Shown here: one piece after another, positions 1 to 9,470 of the stretch
Layout: each line of letters begins with the position of its first letter
How positions within the stretch are numbered: position 1 is the first letter of the stretch
NCBI RefSeq assembly: GCF_001854325.1
Contig: NZ_CP017754.1
Location: 744,001-808,000, forward strand
Direction of reading: 5' to 3'
From: Cupriavidus malaysiensis
Lineage (GTDB): Bacteria > Pseudomonadota > Gammaproteobacteria > Burkholderiales > Burkholderiaceae
Length of the DNA stretch: 64,000 nt
The notes under the pieces: generated by a model
The model's database searches: none
Told to the model about the DNA's origin: nothing
What the model saw: only the letters and a program-made list of their open reading frames with translations
Translations under genes and position numbers: made by a program

Positions 1-1
1 C

Positions 2-3000
2 ATGCGGCGCATCCTGCAGGCGCATGGTTGCGAGGTCATCCACCTCGGCCACAACCGTGCCGTCGACGAGGTGGTCGCCGCCGCCCTGCAGGAAGATGTG
101 CAGGGCATCGCCATCTCCAGCTACCAGGGCGGCCACGTCGAGTACTTCCGCTACATGATCGACCTGCTGCGCCAGCATGGCGGTGAGCACATCCAGGTGT
201 TCGGCGGCGGCGGCGGCGTCATCGTGCCGGAGGAGATCCGCGCGCTGCAGTCCTATGGCGTGGCCCGCATCTACAGTCCCGAAGATGGCCAGCGCATGGG
301 GCTGGACGGCATGATCGCCGACATGGTGCAGCGCTGCGACATCGACCTGGCGCGCTACGCGCCGGCCACGCTGGACGGTGTGCGCGGCGGCGACCGGCGC
401 GCGCTGGCGCAGCTCATCACCGCGCTCGAGAACGGTGCCGCCGATGCCGCCTTGGTGCAGTCCCTGCGCGCGCAGGCGGCCACCGTGGCCACGCCCGTGC
501 TCGGCATCACCGGTACCGGCGGTGCCGGCAAGTCCTCGCTGACCGACGAGCTGGTGCGCCGCATCCGCCTGGACCAGCGCGACGCGCTGTCGATCGCGCT
601 GATCTCGATCGATCCGTCGCGCCGCAAGTCGGGCGGCGCCCTGCTGGGCGACCGCATCCGCATGAACGCGATCCACCATCCGCGCATCTTCATGCGCTCG
701 CTGGCCACGCGCGCCGCCGGCGGCGAGATCTCGCCGGCCCTGCCGGAGGTGATCGCGGCCTGCAAGGTGGCCGGCTTCGACCTGATCCTGGTCGAGACTT
801 CCGGCATCGGCCAGGGCGATGCGGCCATCGTGCCGCATGCCGACCTGACGCTCTATGTGATGACGCCCGAGTTCGGCGCCGCCAGCCAGCTCGAAAAGAT
901 CGACATGCTGGACTTCGCCGATTTCGTCGCCATCAACAAGTTCGACCGCAAGGGCGCGCAGGACGCCTGGCGCGACGTCGCCAAGCAGGTTCAGCGCAAC
1001 CGCGCGCAGTGGCATGCCAGGCCGGAAGAGATGCCGGTCTACGGCACGCAGGCCTCGCGTTTCAACGACGATGGCGTGACCATGCTCTACCAGGGCCTGC
1101 GTGAGGCGCTGGCCGCGCGCGGCGTGCGCTTTGCGCCCGGTGCGCTGCCGCAGGTGGCAGGCCGCATCTCCAGCGGGCGCAATGTGATCGTGCCGCCGGC
1201 GCGCAGCCGCTACCTGGCCGAACTGGCCGACACCGTGCGCGCCTACCATCGCCGCGTGGCCGCGCAGAGCGTGCTGGCGCGCGAGCGCCAGCAGCTGCGC
1301 GAGGCGCGCCGCATGCTGGGTGAGGGCGGTGAGGGCGGTGAGGGCGGTGAGGGCGGCGTGGCTGGCGACGCCGAGCGTGCGCTGCTGGCGCAGTGGCCGG
1401 CGCTGCGGCAGGCCTATGCCGGTGACGAATACGTGGTGCGTATCCGCGGGCGCGAGATCCGTACCGGCCTGGTGAGCACCACACTGTCGGGCACCAAGGT
1501 GCGCAAGGTGGTGCTGCCGCGCTTCGAGGACGAGGGCGAGGTGCTGCGCTGGCTGATGCGCGAGAACGTGCCCGGCAGCTTCCCCTATACCGCCGGCGTG
1601 TTCGCCTTCAAGCGCGAGAACGAGGATCCCACCCGCATGTTCGCCGGCGAGGGCGATGCCTTCCGTACCAACCGCCGCTTCAAGCTGGTGTCCGCGGGCA
1701 TGGAGGCCAAGCGCCTGTCGACCGCCTTCGACTCGGTCACCCTGTATGGCGAGGATCCCGGACTGCGGCCGGACATCTACGGCAAGATCGGCAATTCCGG
1801 CGTGTCCATCGCCACGCTCGACGACATGCGGGCGCTGTACGACGGCTTCGACCTGTGCAGCCCGTCGACCTCGGTGTCGATGACCATCAACGGCCCGGCA
1901 CCGAGCCTGCTGGCGATGTTCATGAATACCGCCATCGAGCAGCAGCTCGACAAGTTCCGCGCCGACAACGGCCGCGTGCCGGCCGCCGAGGAAGCGGCCA
2001 AGATCCGCGACTGGGTGCTGCAGAACGTGCGCGGCACGGTGCAGGCCGACATCCTCAAGGAAGACCAGGGCCAGAACACCTGCATCTTCTCCACCGAGTT
2101 CTCGCTCAAGGTCATGGGCGACATCCAGGAGTACTTCGTGCACCACCAGGTGCGCAATTTCTACTCGGTGTCGATCTCCGGCTACCACATCGCCGAAGCC
2201 GGCGCGAACCCGATCTCCCAGCTCGCCTTCACGCTCGCCAACGGCTTCACCTATGTCGAGGCCTACCTGGCGCGCGGCATGCAGGTCGACGACTTCGCGC
2301 CCAACCTGTCCTTCTTCTTCTCCAACGGCATGGATCCCGAGTACAGCGTGCTCGGCCGCGTGGCGCGGCGCATCTGGGCGGTGACGATGCGCGACAAGTA
2401 CGGCGCCAACGAGCGCAGCCAGAAGCTCAAGTACCACATCCAGACCTCGGGCCGCTCGCTGCACGCGCAGGAAGTCGATTTCAACGACATCCGCACCACG
2501 CTGCAGGCGCTGATCGCCATCTACGACCACTGCAACTCGCTGCACACCAATGCCTTCGACGAAGCCATCACCACGCCCACGGCGGAGTCGGTGCGGCGCG
2601 CGCTGGCCATCCAGCTCATCATCAACCGCGAATGGGGCGTGGCGAAGTGCGAGAATCCCAACCAAGGCAGCTTCCTCATCGAGGAGCTGACCGACCTGGT
2701 CGAGGAAGCCGTGCTGCAGGAATTCGAGCGCATCGCCGAGCGCGGCGGCGTGCTGGGCGCGATGGAGACCGGCTACCAGCGCGGCAAGATCCAGGAAGAG
2801 TCGCTCTACTACGAGCAGAAGAAGCACGATGGCACGCTGCCCCTGATCGGCGTCAACACATTCCGCAATCCGGAAGGTGATCCCATCCCGCAAAAACTGG
2901 AGCTGGCGCGCTCCAGCGAAGACGAGAAGCAGAGCCAGCTGGCGCGCCTGGCGGCCTTCCATGCCGCCCATGCCGAAGCGGCGCCGGCCATGCTGGAACG

Positions 3001-3130
3001 GCTGCGCGAGGCCGTGGTGGCCGACCGCAATGTCTTTACCGTCCTGATGGACGCGGTACGTGTGTGCTCGCTCGGGCAGATCACCCATGCCCTGTTCGAG
3101 GTGGGCGGACAGTACCGCCGCAATATGTAG
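2..3130 (+). CDS. icmF: Fused isobutyryl-CoA mutase IcmF, 5' truncated by window edge
   Basis: Adenosylcobalamin-dependent enzyme that interconverts isobutyryl-CoA and n-butyryl-CoA, with its G-protein chaperone fused in one chain. Visible order: remainder of the B12-binding domain (residues 1-115, with the Gly-rich FGGGGGVI stretch), a MeaI-like GTPase domain with P-loop GTGGAGKSS near residue 170, then the mutase large subunit from about residue 480 to the end ([33 protein letters not shown]). IcmF proteins are near 1,090 residues and 1,042 are visible. The cobalamin-ligand DxHxxG motif expected just upstream of MRRILQ is missing, so the true start lies outside the window and the first ATG is internal. 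The linker between GTPase and mutase domains carries a 9-bp tandem repeat encoding Gly-Glu-Gly. The fusion separates it from ordinary methylmalonyl-CoA mutase. Confidence 0.93.
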   Translation: MRRILQAHGCEVIHLGHNRAVDEVVAAALQEDVQGIAISSYQGGHVEYFRYMIDLLRQHGGEHIQVFGGGGGVIVPEEIRALQSYGVARIYSPEDGQRMGLDGMIADMVQRCDIDLARYAPATLDGVRGGDRRALAQLITALENGAADAALVQSLRAQAATVATPVLGITGTGGAGKSSLTDELVRRIRLDQRDALSIALISIDPSRRKSGGALLGDRIRMNAIHHPRIFMRSLATRAAGGEISPALPEVIAACKVAGFDLILVETSGIGQGDAAIVPHADLTLYVMTPEFGAASQLEKIDMLDFADFVAINKFDRKGAQDAWRDVAKQVQRNRAQWHARPEEMPVYGTQASRFNDDGVTMLYQGLREALAARGVRFAPGALPQVAGRISSGRNVIVPPARSRYLAELADTVRAYHRRVAAQSVLARERQQLREARRMLGEGGEGGEGGEGGVAGDAERALLAQWPALRQAYAGDEYVVRIRGREIRTGLVSTTLSGTKVRKVVLPRFEDEGEVLRWLMRENVPGSFPYTAGVFAFKRENEDPTRMFAGEGDAFRTNRRFKLVSAGMEAKRLSTAFDSVTLYGEDPGLRPDIYGKIGNSGVSIATLDDMRALYDGFDLCSPSTSVSMTINGPAPSLLAMFMNTAIEQQLDKFRADNGRVPAAEEAAKIRDWVLQNVRGTVQADILKEDQGQNTCIFSTEFSLKVMGDIQEYFVHHQVRNFYSVSISGYHIAEAGANPISQLAFTLANGFTYVEAYLARGMQVDDFAPNLSFFFSNGMDPEYSVLGRVARRIWAVTMRDKYGANERSQKLKYHIQTSGRSLHAQEVDFNDIRTTLQALIAIYDHCNSLHTNAFDEAITTPTAESVRRALAIQLIINREWGVAKCENPNQGSFLIEELTDLVEEAVLQEFERIAERGGVLGAMETGYQRGKIQEESLYYEQKKHDGTLPLIGVNTFRNPEGDPIPQKLELARSSEDEKQSQLARLAAFHAAHAEAAPAMLERLREAVVADRNVFTVLMDAVRVCSLGQITHALFEVGGQYRRNM
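1319..1357 (+). repeat. In-frame 9-bp tandem repeat in the icmF linker
   Basis: About four copies of GGTGAGGGC, the last slightly diverged, encode Gly-Glu-Gly repeats. They lie in the linker between the GTPase and mutase large-subunit domains of IcmF. The unit length keeps the frame, so copy number could vary without breaking the gene. Confidence 0.85.
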
Positions 3131-3274
3131 CTTGCGCCGCCGCGCCCGTGCTGCACTGCGTTAAACTCAGAGTTTGCGCGTGGCGCCGGCACGGGTCTCC
3201 TGCCTGCTTGCCTGCCTGTCCGCGCGCCGGCCCGCCAGCGGGCGCATCGAGAACCCAACGCATCCAGGAGTGCC

Positions 3275-3700
3275 GTGTACGATCCGAACAATGTCTTCGC
3301 CAAAATCCTGCGCGGAGAACTGCCCTGCTTCAAGGTGTACGAGGACGACCAGACGTTCGCCTTCATGGACATCATGCCGCAGGCCGACGGTCACCTGCTG
3401 GTGCTGCCAAAGGAAGCCGCCGCCGAGATCTTCGAGCTGTCCGAGCCGGCGGCGCAGGCCGCCATGCGCACCACCCAGCGCCTGGCGCGCGCGGTGCGTG
3501 CCGCCTTCCAGCCGGACGGCCTGTTCATCGGCCAGTTCAACGGTCCAGCCGCCGGCCAGACCGTGCCGCACGTACATTTCCACGTGATCCCGCGCGCCGA
3601 GGGCCAGCCGCTGCGCCGCCACGCCAATGAAAAGCAGGACCCGGCCGTGCTCAAGGCGCACGCCGAGCGCGTCATCGCGGCACTGGCCGAACTGGCCTGA
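3275..3700 (+). CDS. HIT family nucleotide-binding hydrolase (HinT-like)
   Basis: Small histidine-triad protein of 141 residues, likely cytosolic, acting on nucleoside phosphoramidates or dinucleotides. The diagnostic triad HVHFHV is at residues 99-104, with His101 expected to be the catalytic nucleophile. The N-terminal segment (DPNNVFAKILRGELPCFKVY) is typical of the HinT branch. The start is GTG at 3275, preceded by CAGGAG at 3265-3270; no upstream ATG fits. It sits 144 bp after icmF and 96 bp before the dehydrogenase. The true substrate cannot be told from sequence. Confidence 0.9.
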   Translation: MYDPNNVFAKILRGELPCFKVYEDDQTFAFMDIMPQADGHLLVLPKEAAAEIFELSEPAAQAAMRTTQRLARAVRAAFQPDGLFIGQFNGPAAGQTVPHVHFHVIPRAEGQPLRRHANEKQDPAVLKAHAERVIAALAELA

Positions 3701-3744
3701 CATAGCGCCCGCGCGCGCCGCGCCATCGGCGCGATCGCATCGCA

Positions 3745-3769
3745 AGCAGAATCCAGCAGAATCCAGCAG
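3745..3769 (+). repeat. 10-bp tandem repeat ahead of hbd
   Basis: Unit AGCAGAATCC occurs twice plus a half copy in the leader between the HIT gene and the dehydrogenase. No function is evident. Confidence 0.7.
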
Positions 3770-3796
3770 GACCAACCAGAAGAGAAGGAAGACAAC

Positions 3797-4651
3797 ATGG
3801 GTATCAGGACAGTAGGCATCGTCGGCGCGGGCACCATGGGCAACGGCATCGCCCAGGCATGCGCGGTGGCGGGCCTCGACGTGGTGATGGTCGACATCAG
3901 CGAAGCCGCGGTGCAGAAGGGTGTGGCCACCGTGGCCGGCAGCCTCGACCGTCTGATCAAGAAGGACAAGATCAGCGAGGCCGACAAGGCCGCCGCGCTG
4001 GCGCGCATCAAGGGCTCGACCGCTTATGACGACCTGAAGGCCACCGACATCGTGATCGAGGCCGCCACCGAGAACTACGAGCTCAAGCTCAAGATCCTCA
4101 AGCAGATCGATGCGCTGGTCGGCCCGGAGGTGATCATCGCTTCCAACACCTCGTCGATCTCGATCACCAAGCTGGCCGCCGCCACCAGCCGCGCCGACCG
4201 CTTCATCGGCATGCACTTCTTCAACCCGGTGCCGGTGATGGCCCTGGTCGAGCTGATCCGCGGCCTGGCGACCAGCGACGAGACCCACGCCAAGGTGGAG
4301 GCGCTGGCCAAGGAACTGGGCAAGTATCCGATCACCGTGAAGAACAGCCCGGGCTTCGTCGTCAACCGCATCCTGTGCCCGATGATCAACGAGGCCTTCT
4401 GCGTGCTGGGCGAAGGCCTGGCCTCGCCGGAGGAGATCGACGAAGGCATGAAGCTGGGCTGCAACCACCCGATCGGGCCCCTGGCACTGGCCGACATGAT
4501 CGGCCTGGACACCATGCTGGCCGTGATGGAAGTGCTGTACACCGAGTTCGCCGATCCGAAGTACCGTCCCGCCATGCTGATGCGCGAGATGGTGGCGGCC
4601 GGCTACCTGGGCCGCAAGACCGGCCGCGGTGTCTACGTCTACAGCAAGTAA
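3797..4651 (+). CDS. hbd: 3-hydroxybutyryl-CoA dehydrogenase
   Basis: NAD(P)-dependent oxidation of 3-hydroxyacyl-CoA, or reduction of acetoacetyl-CoA, in short-chain acyl-CoA metabolism. The 284-residue length matches the single-domain Hbd/PaaH family. The N-terminal Rossmann motif GAGTMG is at residues 10-15. The catalytic region reads IGMHFFNPVPVM, and the dimerisation domain contains KNSPGFVVNRI and GYLGRKTGRGVYVY. AGAAGGAAGA lies just before the ATG. Its position after icmF suggests butyryl/hydroxybutyryl-CoA turnover, but PaaH activity in phenylacetate degradation is equally compatible. Confidence 0.93.
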   Translation: MGIRTVGIVGAGTMGNGIAQACAVAGLDVVMVDISEAAVQKGVATVAGSLDRLIKKDKISEADKAAALARIKGSTAYDDLKATDIVIEAATENYELKLKILKQIDALVGPEVIIASNTSSISITKLAAATSRADRFIGMHFFNPVPVMALVELIRGLATSDETHAKVEALAKELGKYPITVKNSPGFVVNRILCPMINEAFCVLGEGLASPEEIDEGMKLGCNHPIGPLALADMIGLDTMLAVMEVLYTEFADPKYRPAMLMREMVAAGYLGRKTGRGVYVYSK

Positions 4652-4688
4652 GCCTCAGCGCGGGCCATGGGCCCGCCGCACCATGCAG

Positions 4689-4728
4689 AACGGCCGCGGG
4701 AGCGATCCCGCGGCCGTTTGTCTTTCGG
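4689..4728 (+). terminator. Rho-independent terminator after hbd
   Basis: Perfect 13-bp stem, left arm 4689-4701 and right arm 4706-4718, with a GCGA loop, followed by a short T-containing tail. It lies 37 bp after the hbd stop and also separates hbd from the convergent ecotin gene. Confidence 0.8.
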
Positions 4729-4771
4729 ATGGACTGCTGTCGTGCGCGGCGCGCCCGCGGCCACGCGATTG

Positions 4772-5323
4772 CTATTGCGCCGCGGCCCAGGCCACTTCGT
4801 TCGACGCGTGCCACAGGCGGTAGCGCACCTCGAAGCCGTCCGGCACATAGACCACCAGCGGCAGGCGGCTGTTGTAGCGCAGCAGCTGGGTGTCGCCGCG
4901 CACCTGTACGAAGGCGTCGCGGTCTTCCTGGCCGGGGCAGGCACGCATGGTGGCCGCCGGCCCCTTGGCCTCGTCCAGCCGGTAGTAGGTGTAGCCCCAG
5001 CCCTGCACGGTTTCCTCGCGCAGGCTGCCGCCGAACCAGTGCTGGTTGCAGTCCACGCGCAGCGTCTTGCCGATCATCAGCTCGACGCGCAGGTCCGCCT
5101 CGGACGGGTCGGCCGGCAGAGCGATCACGAAGCGCTTCTGCCCTGCCTGCGCGGCCGGGAACATCTTGATGCTGTCGGCCGTCACCTGATGCGCGGGCGC
5201 CGGCGGGGCGGCCGGCTGCGAGGCGGCATCCGCGGCGGCAGCGGCGCCGCTCGCCATGGCCAGCACGGCGCAGGCGGTCCATGCCTGCCAGCGCGGGAGT
5301 CGGATAGCGTGGTTCGATTTCAT
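4772..5323 (-). CDS. eco: Ecotin, periplasmic serine protease inhibitor
   Basis: Ecotin-family inhibitor of trypsin-like serine proteases, exported to the periplasm. The N-terminus has a signal peptide to about residue 30 and a short Ala/Pro-rich stretch. Family landmarks follow in order: KMFPAAQAGQKR, LMIGKTLRVDCNQHWFGG, GWGYTYYRLDE, the reactive loop TMRACP, LLRYNSRLPLVVYVPD and YRLWHAS. By alignment to the recalled E. coli protein the P1 residue is Met, as in E. coli, and both cysteines of the loop-supporting disulfide are kept; P1' is Arg instead of Met. It stands alone on the minus strand, convergent with hbd. Ecotins protect bacteria from host proteases or predator enzymes. Confidence 0.92.
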   Translation of the reverse strand: MKSNHAIRLPRWQAWTACAVLAMASGAAAAADAASQPAAPPAPAHQVTADSIKMFPAAQAGQKRFVIALPADPSEADLRVELMIGKTLRVDCNQHWFGGSLREETVQGWGYTYYRLDEAKGPAATMRACPGQEDRDAFVQVRGDTQLLRYNSRLPLVVYVPDGFEVRYRLWHASNEVAWAAAQ

Positions 5324-5454
5324 GCCTTGGCTCCATTCATGGTCTATGGGTTCGATGTGGCGGGCGGCTTCCGGTTCCGATGCCGTTGCGATCGTTGACG
5401 ATTCGGCGCAGGCGCGTCCGCGCCGTCGGTGCCGACGCCCGCGACGCCCGCTAT

Positions 5455-6123
5455 TTATTCGCCGTACTGCCGCAGGCCGTCCAGATCGATGACCTCCACC
5501 ATGCCGTAATCCACGCGCACCAGGCCCTGCTGTTCCAGCACCTTCAGGGCCTGGTTGGCGCGCTGGCGCGAGATGCCTGCCAGCAGGCCGATCTCCTCCT
5601 GCGAAATCTCGATGCGCGTGCCGATGCCCGGATAAAGCTGCTCGTTCAACAGCGAGGACACGGCACGCGCCACGCGCGAGTCGATGTCGAGCAGGCGCTC
5701 GTACTCCACCGCGGCAATGAACTGCCCCAGCCGCTCATTGAGCTGGGTCAGCAGGAAACGCGAGAAGGGCAGGCTGGTGTCGAGCAGCCACTGGAAGGTC
5801 TCCTGCGGCATGAAGGCGATGCGCGACGCGCGCAGTGCCATCACGTCGTACTTGCGGATCTCCGACTTGAGCACCGCGCCTTCGCCGAACCAGCCGCCGG
5901 TGGGCACGCCGGTGAAGGTGACGGACTTGCCCGAGGGCGACACGGTGGTGATCTTGACGATGCCGTCCAGCACGCCGAGCCAGTGCTCGGCGACGTCGCC
6001 CTTATGGCAGACGTAGTCGCCCTGGCTGTATTCATTGACGAAGACGGCGCGCCGCACGCGTTCGCGCTGCGCATCGCTGAGTCCGGCTGCCCACACGCAG
6101 CGGTCTACGAAATCGTTGAGCAT
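5455..6123 (-). CDS. Crp/Fnr family transcriptional regulator
   Basis: Cyclic-nucleotide-type sensor with a winged-helix DNA-binding domain, 222 residues from the ATG at 6123. The N-terminal half has the beta-roll pattern (YSQGDYVCHKGD, GWFGEGAVLK). The C-terminal HTH reads ISQEEIGLLAGISRQRANQAL. It lacks the N-terminal cysteine cluster of FNR, so it is not an obvious oxygen sensor, and the ligand is unknown. A TTG nine bases upstream (6132) is an alternative start; ATG is preferred because GGGAG sits too close to the TTG. It is transcribed divergently from the acyl-CoA ligase operon and is a candidate regulator of it; that link is inference from position. Confidence 0.88.
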   Translation of the reverse strand: MLNDFVDRCVWAAGLSDAQRERVRRAVFVNEYSQGDYVCHKGDVAEHWLGVLDGIVKITTVSPSGKSVTFTGVPTGGWFGEGAVLKSEIRKYDVMALRASRIAFMPQETFQWLLDTSLPFSRFLLTQLNERLGQFIAAVEYERLLDIDSRVARAVSSLLNEQLYPGIGTRIEISQEEIGLLAGISRQRANQALKVLEQQGLVRVDYGMVEVIDLDGLRQYGE

Positions 6124-6373
6124 GGCCTGCAAGCACTCCCGTAGGGATTAACCCGGAATTGTCACCGGCGTGACAACCGGTCGAATCGGCATCGACTATC
6201 TTACGACCACAACGGAACCGCACAGGCCGCCGCCAGCACAAGGCGCGGCAGGGCAAGCGGGGCGTGATGCGCTGCGGCAACACAGCGCCGCAGCCAAACC
6301 GCCCAAGTATAACGATCGGTCAGGGACATGACAGCCGTGGCGGCATCCCGCCCCGGAGGGACAGGAGACAGCG

Positions 6374-8347
6374 ATGCAGGAATCGTCGGCGACGACCTTT
6401 CCGCGCCTGCTGCTGGCGCACGCCCAGCAGCGGCCGGCACACCCGGCTTACCGCGAAAAGGACCTCGGCATCTGGCAGACCTTCAGCTGGGAGCAGGCGG
6501 CGCAGCAGGTGCGCGCGCTGGCCTGCGGGCTGGCCGCGCTCGGCTTTGCGCGCGGCATGAATCTCGCGGTGGTGGGCGACAACCGCCCGCGCCTGTACTG
6601 GGCCATGACCGCCGCGCAGGCGCTCGGCGGCGTGCCGGTGCCGCTCTACCAGGACGCCGTGGCCGCCGAGATGGCCTACGTGCTCGAGGATGCCGAAATC
6701 ACCTTCGCCGTGGTGGAGGACCAGGAGCAGGTCGACAAGCTGCTGGAGCTCGAGGAACAGCTCGCGCAGAAGGGCGGAACGGTGCGCCACGTGATCTACG
6801 AGGACCCGCGCGGCCTGCGTGACTACGACCATCCCTCGCTGCTGTCCTATGAGCGGCTGCTGGAGATCGGCCGCGACTACGACCGCGCCCATCCGGGCTT
6901 CTTCGAGGGCGCCGTGCAGGCCGGCTCGCCTGAGGATACGGCGATCATCCTCTATACGTCCGGTACCACCGGCAAGCCCAAGGGCGTCTGCCATGCGCAC
7001 CGGGGCCTGATCGGCGCGGCGCGCAACGGCTGCGGCTTCGACGGCCTGAGCGCCGCCGACGACGTGCTGTCCTACCTGCCCATGGCCTGGGTCGGCGACA
7101 ACCTGTTCTCCTACGCGCAGGCCCTGGTGGCCGGCTTCACGGTCAACTGCCCGGAGTCGCGCGAGACGGTGATGACCGACCTGCGCGAGATCGGCCCGAC
7201 CTACTACTTCGCGCCGCCGCGTATCTACGAGGGGTTGCTGACCCAGGTGATGATCCGCATGGAGGACGCCGGCTGGATCAAGCGCAAGCTCTTCCACTGG
7301 GCGATGGGGGTGGCGCGCCGCTGCGGCACCGATATCCTCGACGGACGGCCCGTGCCGCTGGCCGAGCGCGCGCGCTATGCGCTGGGCGAACTGCTGATCT
7401 ACGGACCGCTGCGCAATGTGCTCGGCATGAGCCGCATCCGCGTCGGCTATACCGCGGGCGAGGCGATCGGTCCCGACCTGTTCCGCTTCTACCGCTCGAT
7501 CGGCGTCAACCTGAAGCAGTTCTACGGCCAGACCGAGACCTGCGCCTACGTCTGCCTGCAGCCGGACGGCGAGGTCAAGTTCGATTCGGTAGGCCGCGCC
7601 GCGCCCGGCATGGAGATCCGCATTGCCGACAACGGCGAGGTGCTGGTGCGCGGCGTGGGGCTGCTCAAGGAGTACTACAAGCGCCCCGAGGCCACGCGCG
7701 AGGCCATCAACGACGAGGGCTACTTCCTCACCGGCGATGCGGGCGTGATCGACGCCGACGGCCACCTGAAGATCATCGACCGCGCCAAGGACGTCGGCAA
7801 GCTGGCGGACGGCGCCATGTTCGCGCCCAAGTACATCGAGAACAAGCTGAAGTTCTTCCCCTACATCAAGGAAGCGGTGGCCTTCGGCGGCGGGCGCGAC
7901 CGCGTCTGCGCCTTCCTCAACATCGACTTCGAAGCGGTCGGCAACTGGGCCGAGCGCCGCCACCTGCCGTATGCCGGCTACATCGACCTGGCGGGCCAGC
8001 CGGAGGTGATCGCCATGCTCGCCGAGTGCGTGGCGCAGGTGAACGCAGACCTGGCCGGCGATCCCATGCTGGCCGGCTCGCAGATCGCGCGCTTCCTGGT
8101 CCTGCACAAGGAACTGGATCCGGACGATGACGAGCTGACGCGCACGCGCAAGGTACGGCGCGGCTTCATCGCCGAGAAATACGCGGTGCTGATCGAGGCG
8201 CTGTACGCAGGGCACGGCGAGCAGTTCATCGAGACGCGCGTCAAGTTCGAGGACGGGCGCGAGGGCAGCGTGTCGGCCACGCTGAAGCTGGTGGATGTGC
8301 AGCGCTTCCCGGCCGGTGCCGGGCGGGCGGCGGCACGGGCGGCATGA
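6374..8347 (+). CDS. Long-chain-type acyl-CoA synthetase (AMP-forming)
   Basis: ATP-dependent acyl-adenylate then acyl-CoA formation. The protein has 657 residues, the size of the long-chain (COG1022, FAA1-like) subgroup. The AMP-binding P-loop YTSGTTGKPKGV begins near residue 194. Later motifs are FYGQTETCAYVC, GYFLTGDAG and IDRAKDVGKLADG. GGACAGGAGACAG precedes the ATG. It overlaps the next ABC ATPase gene by four bases (ATGA), so the two are probably translationally coupled. Genes of this kind often lead ABC operons for branched-chain, aromatic or fatty acids in beta-proteobacteria. The substrate is not predictable. Confidence 0.9.
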   Translation: MQESSATTFPRLLLAHAQQRPAHPAYREKDLGIWQTFSWEQAAQQVRALACGLAALGFARGMNLAVVGDNRPRLYWAMTAAQALGGVPVPLYQDAVAAEMAYVLEDAEITFAVVEDQEQVDKLLELEEQLAQKGGTVRHVIYEDPRGLRDYDHPSLLSYERLLEIGRDYDRAHPGFFEGAVQAGSPEDTAIILYTSGTTGKPKGVCHAHRGLIGAARNGCGFDGLSAADDVLSYLPMAWVGDNLFSYAQALVAGFTVNCPESRETVMTDLREIGPTYYFAPPRIYEGLLTQVMIRMEDAGWIKRKLFHWAMGVARRCGTDILDGRPVPLAERARYALGELLIYGPLRNVLGMSRIRVGYTAGEAIGPDLFRFYRSIGVNLKQFYGQTETCAYVCLQPDGEVKFDSVGRAAPGMEIRIADNGEVLVRGVGLLKEYYKRPEATREAINDEGYFLTGDAGVIDADGHLKIIDRAKDVGKLADGAMFAPKYIENKLKFFPYIKEAVAFGGGRDRVCAFLNIDFEAVGNWAERRHLPYAGYIDLAGQPEVIAMLAECVAQVNADLAGDPMLAGSQIARFLVLHKELDPDDDELTRTRKVRRGFIAEKYAVLIEALYAGHGEQFIETRVKFEDGREGSVSATLKLVDVQRFPAGAGRAAARAA

Positions 8348-9381
8348 ACGCCATGAATGGCATCAATCGCATCAATGGCATGGACGGCACGAGCGGGAGC
8401 GCGAGCATGGACCGGATGGCTTGGCAGGGCCAAGGGATGACACGGCAGGCCGACGGCCCGCCCGAATGGCGCGGTGCGGCGCGCGGCGCGCTCGGCGCCG
8501 GCGGCGGTGCGGCCGGTGGCGCGGATGCCGCCGGCGACGCGCCGGCCGCGGACGCCGCCGCGGGGCTGGCAGGCGGTGCGGCCGGACACGGCGAGGCACG
8601 CCCGCACGGCGCGGCACAGGTGCTGCTGGACCTGCAGCACATCTCGCTGTCGTTCGGCGGCGTCAAGGCGCTGACCGACATTTCCTTCGATGTACGCGAG
8701 CACGAGATCCGCGCCATCATCGGCCCCAACGGTGCCGGCAAGAGTTCGATGCTCAACGTCATCAACGGTGTCTACCACCCGCAGCAGGGCCGCATCGTGT
8801 TCCGCGGCGAAGAGCGCCGCCGCATGCACCCGACCGCGGCGGCGCGCCAGGGCATCGCGCGCACCTTCCAGAACATCGCGCTGTTCAAGGGCATGACGGT
8901 GCTGGACAACATCATGACCGGGCGCAACACGCGCGTGCGCAGCGGCCTGCTGGCCAATGCGCTGTGGTGGGGGCCGGCGCGGCGCGAGGAGATGGAGCAC
9001 CGGCGCAAGGTCGAGGAGGTGATCGACTTCCTCGAGATCCAGGCCATCCGCAAGACGCCGGTGGGGCGGCTGCCCTACGGCCTGCAGAAGCGCGTGGAAC
9101 TGGCACGCGCGCTGGCGGCCGAGCCTTCGCTGCTGCTGCTCGACGAGCCGATGGCGGGCATGAACGTGGAGGAGAAGCAGGACATGTGCCGCTTCATTCT
9201 CGACGTGAACCGGCAGTTCGGCACCACCATCGTGCTGATCGAGCACGACATGGGTGTGGTGATGGACATCTCCGACCGCGTGGTGGTGCTCGACTACGGC
9301 AAGAAGATCGGCGACGGCACGCCCGGCGAGGTCAAGTCCAGCCCCGAGGTGATCCGCGCCTACCTGGGCGCGGCGCACTAG
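8344..9381 (+). CDS. Branched-chain amino acid-type ABC transporter ATPase (LivG-like) with N-terminal extension
   Basis: ATPase subunit of a Liv/HAAT-type importer. Walker A GPNGAGKS is at about residues 127-134, a divergent signature LPYGLQKRVELARAL follows, then Walker B LLLLDEP near residue 263 and a switch region IEHDMGVVMDISD. The conserved domain starts only near residue 93. The first 90 residues are low-complexity: a Met/Asn/Ile/Gly repeat, then Gly/Ala-rich sequence. ATG at 8344 overlaps the ligase stop. An alternative ATG at 8407 has GGGAG at 8395-8399 and would remove the repeat, and starts nearer the domain are possible. Family membership is certain; the start is not. Confidence 0.88.
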   Translation: MNAMNGINRINGMDGTSGSASMDRMAWQGQGMTRQADGPPEWRGAARGALGAGGGAAGGADAAGDAPAADAAAGLAGGAAGHGEARPHGAAQVLLDLQHISLSFGGVKALTDISFDVREHEIRAIIGPNGAGKSSMLNVINGVYHPQQGRIVFRGEERRRMHPTAAARQGIARTFQNIALFKGMTVLDNIMTGRNTRVRSGLLANALWWGPARREEMEHRRKVEEVIDFLEIQAIRKTPVGRLPYGLQKRVELARALAAEPSLLLLDEPMAGMNVEEKQDMCRFILDVNRQFGTTIVLIEHDMGVVMDISDRVVVLDYGKKIGDGTPGEVKSSPEVIRAYLGAAH

Positions 9382-9470
9382 GAGCCGGCTTCCCGCGGCG
9401 CCGTGCGCCGCAGGCGTGGGGATGCAGGCAATACAGGGAATGCAGGGAATTCAGGAAGCACAGGGAACCC

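Noticed and set aside
6320..8215. Minus-strand open frame of 631 codons over the acyl-CoA ligase
   Set aside because: It is antisense to a gene with clear AMP-binding motifs and is His/Val/Arg-rich with no recognisable domain, as expected of GC-rich shadow frames.
9412..9470. Repetitive leader before the LivH-like gene (GAATACAGGG, GAATGCAGGG, GAATTCAGGA) as a binding-site array
   Set aside because: Units are short and diverged with no dyad; a similar style occurs before hbd, so neutral repeat growth is the simpler reading.
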